From NCBI GenBank assembly GCA_947481115.1, contig CANKEI010000009.1:1-22729 (forward strand): a DNA stretch of 22,729 bases. The letters run 5' to 3'. The notes beneath the pieces were generated by a model that was not told the DNA's origin, did not search any database, and saw nothing but the letters and a program-made list of their open reading frames with translations. Source of the stretch: a bacterium (GTDB lineage Bacteria; Babelota; Babeliae; Babelales; JABDEC01). How positions within the stretch are numbered: position 1 is the first letter of the stretch; each line of letters opens with the position of its first letter. This document shows positions 13,907-22,644 of the stretch, piece by piece. The translations under genes were made by a program, and so were the position numbers.

Positions 13907-14638
13907 TTACAATGAAATCTGTGGCGCTTGATCTTTTGGTGGCACTATAGCTCGATCCTGTAATTTGAAAAATTTTCTAACTTCTCCAAATAAGTGGGCT
14001 TGTACGTCTAAATCATGTTCAAAATCCCGATTGCAATCCAATACTAATACTGGCAAATGCTTGAGATAATCTGCAATGTTATGTTTTTGTAATAACCAAT
14101 CTTCATGTTTGGCATGCAATAAATTGATATAATTTATTGGAACCGTGTTCTCTTCTGAGCGCCCACGCTGCTGCATCCGCTTAAAACAGATTTCCGGCTC
14201 AACACGTAAATAAATAAAACCGGTCGGTTGCACCGTGTAACTTTCTACTAACCAGCCAAACCAATTTTTATATAAATCCCATTCAAGTTCTGACATTAAG
14301 CCCATCTCAAAAGCATTTTTGGCAAAACAATAACGATCTGAATAAACTGAACGTTCTAAAACCAAGGGCTGATTACCTGGTTGGCTTAAAAATTTTTCTT
14401 GCTCGACAACTCTAGAAACAAAGGCATAAGTTTGAAAAGTATAACCCCAGCGCTTAGTATCGCGGTAAAAATTATCTAAGAGATTTTCGCCACCAACATC
14501 TTGCCACTTATCATGTCGTTCAAAGACCGGCTGAATATCTAAAGCAGCACCTAGTAAGCGCAAAAAAGTCGACTTACCAGCACCTATATTACCCTCGATG
14601 ATCAAATTAACTTTGCTATTCGCTCGAAAAATCGACAT
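13907..14638 (-). CDS. deoxynucleoside kinase (dCK/dGK/TK2-type)
   Basis: This 243-residue protein has P-loop GNIGAGKST at 16-24, a likely catalytic Glu40 in VFERHDKW, the LERSVYSDRY motif (ERS at 95-97, Asp101) and a LID with Arg-rich RMQQRGRSEE (154-163). These define the deoxynucleoside kinase family that phosphorylates deoxynucleosides with ATP for salvage, found in animals, some viruses and some bacteria. ATG 14638 follows AAGGAT closely. It is 86 bases before atpE on the same strand and may be co-transcribed with it. Which deoxynucleosides it accepts cannot be read with confidence. It fits a bacterium that takes nucleosides from a host. Confidence 0.9.
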   Translation of the reverse strand: MSIFRANSKVNLIIEGNIGAGKSTFLRLLGAALDIQPVFERHDKWQDVGGENLLDNFYRDTKRWGYTFQTYAFVSRVVEQEKFLSQPGNQPLVLERSVYSDRYCFAKNAFEMGLMSELEWDLYKNWFGWLVESYTVQPTGFIYLRVEPEICFKRMQQRGRSEENTVPINYINLLHAKHEDWLLQKHNIADYLKHLPVLVLDCNRDFEHDLDVQAHLFGEVRKFFKLQDRAIVPPKDQAPQISL

Positions 14639-14732
14639 ATGATCCTTAAACCCTCTAACATGCCTATGCTTAAATTGTAAATTAATCTTAGTACCTAATA
14701 TTAATCCTCCGAAAATAAAAAGCGAGCCCCTT

Positions 14733-14761
14733 TTGATAGAACTTTAAATTAAAGGTATAGT
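14733..14761 (+). promoter_or_regulatory. sigma-70 promoter for the 14864-20924 operon
   Basis: TTGATA (14733-14738) and TATAGT (14756-14761) with an ideal 17-base spacer. Transcription would start near 14768, leaving a leader of about 95 bases. It lies in the divergent region between the deoxynucleoside kinase gene and the outer-membrane-like gene; no clear promoter was found for the minus-strand gene. Confidence 0.6.
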
Positions 14762-14863
14762 AAGATTTATTAAATGATTTTTTGCAGTAAATATAGTAAA
14801 AATCAATTCGAGTAATTAATTCAAATATGGTACATAGCTCATGATATATATGGAAGTATAAAT

Positions 14864-16465
14864 TTGTTGAAAGTAACCAAAAAATTTATTTTGATTTTAG
14901 TTCTATTGCTAGGCACAGGCACATTTGTCATTCAAGCAGCTGATTATGACTTTGATGCTACCAATGATGATGAATTTGATGAAATCATGCATATGCCTAA
15001 TTTAAGTACACGTAGTACTAATGTATCAGCTTTAAATTTCTTGATCGATACCTTACACCTCAATGATATTTTGGCCAAAAACTTTTTCCGACGTACCAAC
15101 AGTTTAAATAAACGGCCCATTGAAACTTTGCCAATTTTTTGGCTTATGCCCGATAAATGCGCTAATTTAAATTGGAATTTCAAAACACATTTATTTTTTA
15201 ACGATAATGGTTATTTACACATGAGTCCCGATGGCTACACGTTGGGCACTTCATATATTCAACTAAATAAAGAGTTTTTTGAAGACATTGACATTGAGGA
15301 ATTTCAAGATAAATTGCCATCACTATTTCTAATGTCCCCAGCTAAAGTCCAAGAACGCCGACTAGGCTTCATGTTTCAAACTTTTAAAAATTGGCAAAAA
15401 TATAGTCTCGAAGCCCTATTTGGCTTAATGTATGATGAACGCAATTATTTTTTCACACCTGAAGAACAAGCGGCTATTACTGATCAATTTGCGGTTGAAA
15501 ACACCTCTAATACGGCCCGCAATCCAGCCTTAATCGAACATGCCTTAAGTGACAAAATTGGCATTACTGATCTGCAGCTAAAATTCAGAATCCCTATTTG
15601 TGATACTAGTGCTACAGATCGGATCTACATTAACGTAGGGCCTATGATTACCGTACCAACGGCTTTCGCACTTAAGAATGGCATCTTTGGCTCTGATTTT
15701 GTCGGCAAATCACATCGCCCAACTTTTAATATTAAGCAACTATTGGATGATGCTATGGCATCGCCACCAAATACCGCTAATGCTATGCAAATTGTAGTAC
15801 CAGTTTTAATTAATTCAATCGACCGTCTTTCTGAAGATCTATTGCAAACACCCCTAGGCAACGGTGGCCATTTTGGTCTAGGTGCTTTAATTGAACCACA
15901 ATATATTTATAGCGATTCGATTAGGGTGCCAATTAGTGCCTGGTTTGAATATTTAGTGCCAGCTTATGAATCGCGCTTTTATATTCAAAAAAAAGATCCG
16001 GCCCTTTTTACCGATGAAGCTTTAGAGCCCACATCATCTGATCCAGCTATTAGGGAACAACAAGCTGGTGTCAGCTTAGCTTTCTTGGACGAACAAGCGA
16101 TTAATACCATTTACCTGGAACGCGAGTCAGTTAAAGTTCACCCAGGATTTACCGGCGAGTTTCAGATTGCCCCAGAATTTAAAATTAATAGCTGCGTATT
16201 TATCATGGGCTACGATTTCTGGTTTAAACAACGTGAACATTTAGGCAAATTTAAAACCGCCCAAAAAGCGACTGTAGACCAGCTTAATCGGGCCTTCAAT
16301 CGGCCATTCTGTGCTTATCAAAATAAAATTTTTAGTAAAATTTGCTATCGCGCTATCAAAAAAACTTATGATTGGACACTAGACATTTCGGGCGAAAAAA
16401 CATTAAGTTCATATGGCATTGGCAAAGGCTGGAGTTTGGCTATCGCCTTTGAAATTAATTATTAA
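14864..16465 (+). CDS. exported protein, probable outer-membrane beta barrel
   Basis: This 533-residue protein has a textbook signal peptide: basic start, hydrophobic core FILILVLLLGTGTF, and cleavage near VIQA-ADYD at residue 25. The mature part has many alternating strand-like stretches (for instance IYINVGPMITVPTAF, HFGLGALIEPQYIYSD, RVPISAWFEYLVPAYES) and ends in SLAIAFEINY, an aromatic-terminated final strand of the kind used by outer-membrane barrels. I do not recognise a named family. The start is TTG 14864 (a second TTG follows), supported by GGAAG seven bases upstream and by the signal peptide. It is the first gene of a plus-strand run behind a good promoter. It could be a porin or host-contact protein. 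Confidence 0.75.
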   Translation: MLKVTKKFILILVLLLGTGTFVIQAADYDFDATNDDEFDEIMHMPNLSTRSTNVSALNFLIDTLHLNDILAKNFFRRTNSLNKRPIETLPIFWLMPDKCANLNWNFKTHLFFNDNGYLHMSPDGYTLGTSYIQLNKEFFEDIDIEEFQDKLPSLFLMSPAKVQERRLGFMFQTFKNWQKYSLEALFGLMYDERNYFFTPEEQAAITDQFAVENTSNTARNPALIEHALSDKIGITDLQLKFRIPICDTSATDRIYINVGPMITVPTAFALKNGIFGSDFVGKSHRPTFNIKQLLDDAMASPPNTANAMQIVVPVLINSIDRLSEDLLQTPLGNGGHFGLGALIEPQYIYSDSIRVPISAWFEYLVPAYESRFYIQKKDPALFTDEALEPTSSDPAIREQQAGVSLAFLDEQAINTIYLERESVKVHPGFTGEFQIAPEFKINSCVFIMGYDFWFKQREHLGKFKTAQKATVDQLNRAFNRPFCAYQNKIFSKICYRAIKKTYDWTLDISGEKTLSSYGIGKGWSLAIAFEINY

Positions 16466-16485
16466 TAATTAAAGGAGCGCTTGCG

Positions 16486-17220
16486 ATGAACTATAAATTT
16501 TTAATTAAAGTTTTTTCTATATTTAGTTTATTTAACATAACTACTATAAATACCGAAAATAATTCTGGCACATCTGAATTACATACTGTTAACCACCTAG
16601 CGCATAAAAAAATCGATCTTGATGTTAAAAATCGGGTCCAGTTAACCCATAATTTATTAGCTAAACTAGACGGTTTCTTTATTGGCGCTACCCAAGTTAA
16701 AAACATGCTGGAATTAATTGCTTTAATTCGTACCCTACAGATCGGGATTTATCATAAAGAAACCAAGACTCACGAAGGTTTATTTATTTGGAAAGAGCAA
16801 AAAGTTGGCATACATGACTTAGTTAAAATTGAAAACGATCTAGCGCTAACTACTGAAGAACATAAACTATTGAAAAAAATGTTACATAAAGCGCGCGAAC
16901 AGTTCTTATTAAAAACGCAAAAAAATTCTGAACGCACTGCACCAATTAAAACTTTGATTTTACGTTTAATTACAGAATGCTGTGAAAAACGCAGCCTAGG
17001 AAACAGCTTTTTATTAACTTGGGGCGAAACTTCATTAGAAAATGAAGCCGCAAATTTTCATCAGGGCGTCTTAAGCTTTACTGATTTAGATAAATTTTTG
17101 ACACATCTGACTATCTTTATGAAAGATTTAATTTACAGCTGTCCAAAAGCTTTTGAGCAATTTAATCAAGTTTATAGCACTAATAACAATCGTAATCTTG
17201 GTGAAAATCCCCATGATTAA
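16486..17220 (+). CDS. exported protein of unknown function
   Basis: This 244-residue protein has a signal-peptide-like start (MNYKFLIKVFSIFSLFNITT) with a strong AAGGAG site eight bases before ATG 16486. The mature part is predicted mainly helical, with Leu/Lys-rich stretches (about 45-75 and 115-145) and the Cys pair region ITECCEKRS. No family recognised. It begins 20 bases after the outer-membrane-like gene and 33 bases before recD2, so it is co-transcribed with both. A periplasmic partner of the preceding protein is possible but only by position. Confidence 0.65.
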   Translation: MNYKFLIKVFSIFSLFNITTINTENNSGTSELHTVNHLAHKKIDLDVKNRVQLTHNLLAKLDGFFIGATQVKNMLELIALIRTLQIGIYHKETKTHEGLFIWKEQKVGIHDLVKIENDLALTTEEHKLLKKMLHKAREQFLLKTQKNSERTAPIKTLILRLITECCEKRSLGNSFLLTWGETSLENEAANFHQGVLSFTDLDKFLTHLTIFMKDLIYSCPKAFEQFNQVYSTNNNRNLGENPHD

Positions 17221-17253
17221 CCGAGCGTAAAAACAACATAATTGTAGGCAACT

Positions 17254-19608
17254 ATGGGTAATCTTGAAAAAATTAGTGGCACTATTGAAAATTTTTTATT
17301 TCAAAGTCCAGATACCGGCTTTACGGTCTTCAAATTAAGACCTCAGCAGGCCGCTGCTAAATTTAACAAACTTAGCCAATCTAATAGCGCACAGTTGATT
17401 TTAGCGCGCGGCTACTTAGCTAATTTACAGCCAGGACAAGATGTCACACTCCAAGGTGAATGGGTTACACACAGTAAATTTGGTCGACAATTTAACGTCA
17501 CTAACTGTACTGCCATTTTACCTACTTCGATCTTAGGTCTCAAAAAATATTTGGGCTCGGGCTTAATTAAGGGGATCGGCGAAAGCTATGCCAGTAAAAT
17601 TGTAGATCATTTAGGCTTACAAACCCTAGATATTATTGAACATGATCCGGCGCAACTATTAAATATTCCCGGAATTGGCCAAGCGCGCTATCAACTAATA
17701 ATTAGTTCTTGGAAAGAACAAAAAGAAGTTTCTAATATCATGATCTTTTTACAAGAACGTGATATTTCGATTAATTATGCCATTAAAATTTATAAAAAAT
17801 ATGGACAGCAAGCGATTGCCGTGCTGACTGAAAATCCCTATCGCCTAGCAGATGAAATTTGGGGCATCGGCTTTAAGATAGCTGATCAAATTGCCATGAA
17901 GATGGGTATTCCTAAAGACAGTGCTAAGCGCATTGCCGCTGGTTTATTATATGCCATTAGTAGCTTTAACAACCAAGGACATGTTTATGCTGAACTTTTA
18001 GAACTACGTAAATTAACTGCCGAACTATTAGAGTTGCCGCAAACCCCTGCGACTGAACATTTGCTTAAAATCAGTTTGCATCAACTTTATGAGTTACAAA
18101 AAATTAAGCTAATCTCTTATCCAGATTTAAATAAAATACCCGCCAATTCCCAAAATCCAGTGCAACATTTTGTGGCATTATCGCAATATTATTATAGTGA
18201 AAAAGCTTTAGCTGATAGATTATTAAATTTAAAAAAAGCTCCCACAAATTTAAACTTAGATTTTACCCAGATTTATCAAAAATTAAATAGCTCTAATAAT
18301 ACCAGCAACAACTTAACTGGAAATAATAATATTAATTTAAATCCGGAACAGATTTCGGCTGTAATCGCTTGTCTGCAAAATAAAATTTCAGTAGTTACTG
18401 GCGGACCGGGTACTGGTAAAACTACGATCATTAAAGAACTATTAAATCTATTAGATCAGCATAGTTTAATTTATAAACTAGCCGCCCCAACTGGACGTGC
18501 AGCTAAGCGCATTACTGAGAGTACTCGTAGGCCAGCTAGTACTTTACACAGATTATTAGAATTTGATTTTAATAGTATGCAATTTAATCGCAACGAACAA
18601 AACTGCTTACAGCTAGATTTTTTAATCATCGATGAAGCATCTATGTTAGATCTTTTTTTAGCTTACTCAGTCTTGAAATCGCTACCAGCGCATGCCCATT
18701 TAATTTTTATTGGTGACATTGATCAGTTGCCATCTGTGGGGGCTGGTAATTTTTTAAACGATTTAATTCAAAGCCAAGTCGCCGCAGTTTCACGCTTAAA
18801 AGAGATTTTCAGACAAGCTCAGGATAGTTTAATTATTACTAATGCCCATAAAATTAACCAGGGTGAATTTCCGGTTACTAATCTTACTAGCGAGCTAACT
18901 AACAATTCAACCAGTACCGCCGAACTCGATAACTTTACTAATAATCCCAAATATATTAAATCAGACTTTATTTTCATTAAAGAGCAAGATCCAGAAAACC
19001 TGGCTGCGCAATTAAAAAATATTTATCAAAAAATTTTACCCCAATATAAAATCTATCCTGATCAATCAATTGTATTGTCACCCATGCACAAAGGCTCAGC
19101 TGGCACACAAAAAATTAACCAAGATTTACAGTTAATCTTAAATTCGCAAAATTTAAATAGTAACTTACAACTAACCTATGGTGGCACCAATTATAAAATT
19201 AAAGATCGCGTAATTCAGTTACGTAATAATTACGATAAAGCGATTTTTAATGGCGATATTGGCACCGTTACCGAGATTAAAACCATTGATAAAACTTTAT
19301 TTGTACAGTTTGATCATAGAGTGATCGAGTATCAACAAAACGAGCTCGATGAATTAGCGCTGGCTTATGCTATTTCAATTCACAAAAGTCAGGGTTCGGA
19401 ATACGATGCCGTGATTGTGCCATTATTTACTCAACACTATACGTTGTTACAGCGCAATTTAATTTATACGGCGATCACCCGGGCCAAAAAACTATGTATC
19501 TTTCTAGGTCAGTCTAGAGCAATCGCTATCGGGGTTAATAATAAAACTGACTCAACTAGACGCACTTTCCTACAACAGTTCTTGACCACGGACTTAGCTT
19601 GCAGATAA
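17254..19608 (+). CDS. recD2: RecD2-type DNA helicase
   Basis: This 784-residue superfamily 1B helicase is of the RecD2/YrrC type, the long form found outside RecBCD. Order: an N-terminal OB-like region (about 1-90), helix-hairpin-helix repeats (IKGIGESYASKI and LLNIPGIGQAR, then WGIGFKIADQIA), then the motor. Walker A is GGPGTGKT at 383-390; Walker B is LIIDEASML with Asp460-Glu461; GDIDQLPSVGAGNFL is motif III; AISIHKSQGSEYDAV and YTAITRAKK are motifs V and VI near the C-terminus. RecD2 unwinds DNA 5' to 3' using ATP and helps repair and mismatch processing. Length and motifs are complete. It is embedded among envelope genes, with no recB or recC nearby. Confidence 0.96.
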   Translation: MGNLEKISGTIENFLFQSPDTGFTVFKLRPQQAAAKFNKLSQSNSAQLILARGYLANLQPGQDVTLQGEWVTHSKFGRQFNVTNCTAILPTSILGLKKYLGSGLIKGIGESYASKIVDHLGLQTLDIIEHDPAQLLNIPGIGQARYQLIISSWKEQKEVSNIMIFLQERDISINYAIKIYKKYGQQAIAVLTENPYRLADEIWGIGFKIADQIAMKMGIPKDSAKRIAAGLLYAISSFNNQGHVYAELLELRKLTAELLELPQTPATEHLLKISLHQLYELQKIKLISYPDLNKIPANSQNPVQHFVALSQYYYSEKALADRLLNLKKAPTNLNLDFTQIYQKLNSSNNTSNNLTGNNNINLNPEQISAVIACLQNKISVVTGGPGTGKTTIIKELLNLLDQHSLIYKLAAPTGRAAKRITESTRRPASTLHRLLEFDFNSMQFNRNEQNCLQLDFLIIDEASMLDLFLAYSVLKSLPAHAHLIFIGDIDQLPSVGAGNFLNDLIQSQVAAVSRLKEIFRQAQDSLIITNAHKINQGEFPVTNLTSELTNNSTSTAELDNFTNNPKYIKSDFIFIKEQDPENLAAQLKNIYQKILPQYKIYPDQSIVLSPMHKGSAGTQKINQDLQLILNSQNLNSNLQLTYGGTNYKIKDRVIQLRNNYDKAIFNGDIGTVTEIKTIDKTLFVQFDHRVIEYQQNELDELALAYAISIHKSQGSEYDAVIVPLFTQHYTLLQRNLIYTAITRAKKLCIFLGQSRAIAIGVNNKTDSTRRTFLQQFLTTDLACR

Positions 19609-19617
19609 GGCCCACTT

Positions 19618-19666
19618 TAAGTTTTAATACTATAAGTTTTTAAAAATCATGCTAAATTAAAACTTA
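19618..19666 (+). promoter_or_regulatory. inverted repeat ending at the amidase start codon
   Basis: Perfect 10-bp arms TAAGTTTTAA (19618-19627) and TTAAAACTTA (19657-19666) bracket 29 bases. The right arm includes the A of the ATG. In mRNA it could mask translation start; no Shine-Dalgarno sequence is visible. Being AT-only apart from one G/C per arm, chance is not excluded. Confidence 0.3.
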
Positions 19667-20343
19667 TGTGTACCAAAAAATATTTATTACTAATTTTAAT
19701 TTTGCTTAATATTCGTAACTGTAGCAGCTTTAGTTTTTTTAGTAACAGTTCAAACGACTCCGCTAAAATATTTAAAATTAGCTTAAGCCCCGCCCATTCT
19801 GACCGCACAATTTGCGATTACACTGAAGAATATTTAGCGTTTGAAATCTGTCAGGCGATTCAAACTAAATTGACAGCTACACACAGCCAAATTCAAGTTA
19901 ACTTAACCCGTGAACCAGGTGAAGAATTAGGCCGAATACAGATTGCTAATCGAGCAAATCAAACTAATATTAATTTATTTATCAGCTTACATGTTTATCA
20001 TGAGTGCAGCTCTAAATCCAAAATAAATCTATATTATTACACTAAACAGCGCTTTTGTTCTAACTTAAATTTTACTACTTTGAATTTTATGAATTATAGT
20101 GACGCTTATTTAGCGAATTGCGACCAGACTATTAATTGGGGCAATAAAATTGCTAACTATTTAGCGCAAAATCAGAAACAGCAATTTGAAGTTGAACAAT
20201 TAGTAGGTTTGCCATTTAAACCACTGGCTGGGATTCAAGCGCCTGCTATCGGAATCGAAATTGGACTTAAGAATAGTGATTGGCGTACCTACGTAGCCCC
20301 AATCACCGAAGCTATTTTATTATGCATACTCCCAACTCTTTAA
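19666..20343 (+). CDS. N-acetylmuramoyl-L-alanine amidase (Amidase_3-like)
   Basis: This 225-residue protein has a hydrophobic leader (5-17) and then a divergent but complete Amidase_3 domain. Zinc ligands fit His44 (SPAHSD, for the usual PGHGG), Glu54 (YTEEYLAFEI) and His109 (LFISLHVY, for the usual SLHAN); catalytic Glu199 sits in GIEIGLKN. The LTREPGEELGR and IANRANQTN segments match the usual TRxxD and RxxxAN region. The enzyme cuts the bond between muramic acid and the peptide stem in peptidoglycan, outside the cytoplasmic membrane. It overlaps the GerM-like gene by 22 bases. An active cell-wall amidase implies at least some peptidoglycan. The insert around residues 115-150 with several Cys is unusual. 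Confidence 0.82.
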   Translation: MCTKKYLLLILILLNIRNCSSFSFFSNSSNDSAKIFKISLSPAHSDRTICDYTEEYLAFEICQAIQTKLTATHSQIQVNLTREPGEELGRIQIANRANQTNINLFISLHVYHECSSKSKINLYYYTKQRFCSNLNFTTLNFMNYSDAYLANCDQTINWGNKIANYLAQNQKQQFEVEQLVGLPFKPLAGIQAPAIGIEIGLKNSDWRTYVAPITEAILLCILPTL

Positions 20344-20924
20344 GCTCTTTAAAAAGCTATCTAAAAAATAATTACTTAAAACTTAGTTTAATTACTTTTA
20401 GCTTGGGAATTTTATTTTTAGCCTTACAAAAAGAATGGCTAGTAATTCGTTCACCATTTGCGCCTCAGCATAACCTAGCTTTAATCAGGCAAAATCTAGC
20501 CAGCTCTAAAAAAAATTTAGCACTCTATTATTGGGCTAATCAGCGCTGGAACTGTGAAACCACTGAGGCTATTAGTACTAGCAATCATACTAAAGATTTG
20601 AAACATTTGGTTTCCAGCTGGCTAAATTTATTAACTGAAGAAAAAATTTTGTGTCAGAAGCCTGCGTTACAGTCAGTTTTGATTGACCAACAGACTAAAA
20701 ATTTATATTTGTCTTTTGATAGAACTTTATTTACCGACACAGAATCGACTAAAGAGAAATTATTAATTATCGAAAGTTTATTAAAAACTGTACATGAATA
20801 TCAAACGACACTTTCAGCTAATAAATTTATTGAAACTGTAACTTTTTTAGTATCACATCAGCCCCTGTCAGATCCACACTTAGATTTCACAATTAGCTGG
20901 CCCATCAAAGGCTTTCTGGAATAA
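20322..20924 (+). CDS. membrane-anchored GerM-like domain protein
   Basis: This 200-residue protein has one N-terminal membrane segment (about 19-36, LKLSLITFSLGILFLAL) and an outside domain that resembles the GerM (sporulation/germination) domain: LALYYWANQRW as first strand, a helix with SSWLNLLTEE, SVLIDQQTKNLYLSFDRTLF, a helix KEKLLIIESLLKTVHEY and the strand VTFLVSHQPL. GerM domains often accompany cell-wall amidases, which matches the overlapping upstream gene; the role may be to position or regulate that enzyme. I chose ATG 20322 over the earlier TTG 20280. The stop codon lies inside the outer edge of repeat R3. Confidence 0.68.
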   Translation: MHTPNSLSSLKSYLKNNYLKLSLITFSLGILFLALQKEWLVIRSPFAPQHNLALIRQNLASSKKNLALYYWANQRWNCETTEAISTSNHTKDLKHLVSSWLNLLTEEKILCQKPALQSVLIDQQTKNLYLSFDRTLFTDTESTKEKLLIIESLLKTVHEYQTTLSANKFIETVTFLVSHQPLSDPHLDFTISWPIKGFLE

Positions 20925-21050
20925 TAGAGCTCTTCCGTAACTATCTTGAAATAAAATTTTTTCCCGCTCGTCCCGAACCCCGCTCACCCCGAGCGTCAGT
21001 CGAGGGGGGATGTTGCGAGTAGAAACTGTGAATTACGAAAGAAGTCTAAT
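20921..21050 (-). repeat. TIR repeat, copy R3 (full length, no insert)
   Basis: This 130-bp copy has opposite orientation to R1 and R2. Compared with R2 it differs by one substitution in the inverted-repeat end, one C fewer in the C-run and absence of the 33-bp insert. TAAT borders both ends. It fills almost the whole gap between two convergent genes and overlaps the stop of the GerM-like gene, so it may act as a two-way terminator through its GC-rich hairpins. Confidence 0.85.
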
Positions 21051-21063
21051 TAAAAAATATTGT

Positions 21064-22599
21064 TTAATTTGGGATTTCGACCAATACACCCATCTTAGGA
21101 CTAGGAATACCAGCTGCTGCCCAATCAATTACAGACGTTAAATCGAAAAATTTACTGTTGCTATCCAAGCTACTATAACTACTAATAGCTGCTTTACCAA
21201 TGAGCAGATTTTTAATAGCTAATGCTTCTGCGCTAGATAATAAAATTGGCACACCTTCATCTTTACCAATCTGGACACCTACATAAACTGGCTTTTGGAT
21301 GCCACTTAGCACATCTGCTGAATCAAATCTAGTAACATGTACGGGAAAAACTGTATCTTTACGCAAATCACCTTCAGGTCCAGCTGGCGCTATTGTAGCC
21401 ATGTAGCCCTTAGGAGTATCATATAACTCTCTTCTAGTACCATCATCAGGAAAATTATGGCCAATTAATTTGGAATGTGGGTCTGCAAAACTACTTAAAA
21501 CACTACTCATTCTAGCCTTAGCGTCTGCCCTGTCTATACCATGTGTTCTAAACGAAAATACCGCCGCTGGCTTACCATTACCACCAGTCCTAGGATCACA
21601 TGGTGTAACTACCAGCTCACCGCTAGCTGCACAAGCATGTATCTCAGAGCCCCTCACATCGCTCATAATTCTTGGAGAAATATGTCGCTCTTGAACATGT
21701 TTTGTTGGGAAAACAGCATAAGCGCTTAATGGTAATTCCGGATCTATTACTAAAACGGAACTATCTTTTTGTAACACACCGCTATCTACTAAGTTTCGTT
21801 CTGTAGTAATCATATGTGCTAGCACTATCGCACGATCTGGGTTAACAAGTAAACGCTCATGATAGATACCAGAACGATCTGGTGACACGATTGGCTTTAA
21901 TTTATCTGAGGTATCAAAAATACCGTCTCCTGACGCCCAACGATCAGGACTACCTAAAGCCGCTGCTAGCTCTTTTTGTTTAGCTGCACACATTCTTTTG
22001 GCTGGACTACCATCAGCATATTTAAATGGATTAGCCCTAATAGCAGTATCTAGCTTATTTATGGCTGCTACAGCATCATCGCCATCATTTGAGGATCGCC
22101 TAAACCTGCGATTACGCTTTAAAGCTTCTGTGGCTGGCGTCTCTTTTTCGTCTGGGATTATTACAGGTTTGCGCGCTGGAGAAGATAGTGACTCCTCGTC
22201 AATGGCTCCTGATCCATCGCCACCTGCTGCTGACTCAAACTGATCAGTTACAGACCTAGACCTCTTGCGTAAAAGTGCGTTAATAGTTACTTCAGAATCG
22301 GCTGATGAAAGAGTACTAGTTGGGCTAACAAAACTTGGATCACCATCTGTGGGACTGCCAGCTGCTGAGCTACCGCCAGCTGTACCAGGGCGATCAGCCG
22401 GTGAAAAATCTAATTCAAGTGGCGTTATAGATCGACGGCCAACTGGCGAACTAAATCCTGTAGCAAACAAATCACGGGCTACCGCATTTAATTTATTAAT
22501 CTTAAAACTACTCGCTATGCCAAATGCAATTAAAATTGCCAATAATTTTAAACTAAATTTTCTGAAATTATTTATATTTAATTTTTTTAACACGTGCAT
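21064..22599 (-). CDS. exported Ser-Pro-rich protein, candidate host-directed effector
   Basis: This 511-residue protein has a basic N-terminus and hydrophobic core (about 16-32, SLKLLAILIAFGIASSF), a likely signal peptide ending near NAVA-RD. Residues about 45-245 are low in hydrophobics and look disordered, with recurring Ser-Pro sites (51, 66, 82, 92, 140, 198, 217, 239), several as SP-x-(x)-R, and basic clusters RKRSR (111-115) and KRNRRFRR (161-168) that resemble nuclear-import signals. The C-terminal half (about 245-511) looks folded (IVLAHMITTERNL, VLVIDPELPLSAYAVF, VYVGVQIGKDEGVPILL), with no family I recognise. Composition is richer in Gly, Ala, Asp and Arg than its neighbours. Eukaryote-like motifs in an exported protein suggest a host target; this is inference only. 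Confidence 0.75.
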   Translation of the reverse strand: MHVLKKLNINNFRKFSLKLLAILIAFGIASSFKINKLNAVARDLFATGFSSPVGRRSITPLELDFSPADRPGTAGGSSAAGSPTDGDPSFVSPTSTLSSADSEVTINALLRKRSRSVTDQFESAAGGDGSGAIDEESLSSPARKPVIIPDEKETPATEALKRNRRFRRSSNDGDDAVAAINKLDTAIRANPFKYADGSPAKRMCAAKQKELAAALGSPDRWASGDGIFDTSDKLKPIVSPDRSGIYHERLLVNPDRAIVLAHMITTERNLVDSGVLQKDSSVLVIDPELPLSAYAVFPTKHVQERHISPRIMSDVRGSEIHACAASGELVVTPCDPRTGGNGKPAAVFSFRTHGIDRADAKARMSSVLSSFADPHSKLIGHNFPDDGTRRELYDTPKGYMATIAPAGPEGDLRKDTVFPVHVTRFDSADVLSGIQKPVYVGVQIGKDEGVPILLSSAEALAIKNLLIGKAAISSYSSLDSNSKFFDLTSVIDWAAAGIPSPKMGVLVEIPN

Positions 22600-22644
22600 G
22601 ATTTTTATAACCCCAAATTTTATAAATTAAATTTTATTAAAAAA

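Noticed and set aside
15625..15861. 78-codon minus-strand frame
   Set aside because: Inside the outer-membrane-like gene with no independent support.
21998..22630. Plus-strand frames of 81 and 121 codons opposite the Ser-Pro-rich gene
   Set aside because: They mirror the low-complexity coding sequence of the minus-strand gene; the latter has a signal peptide and a long consistent frame.
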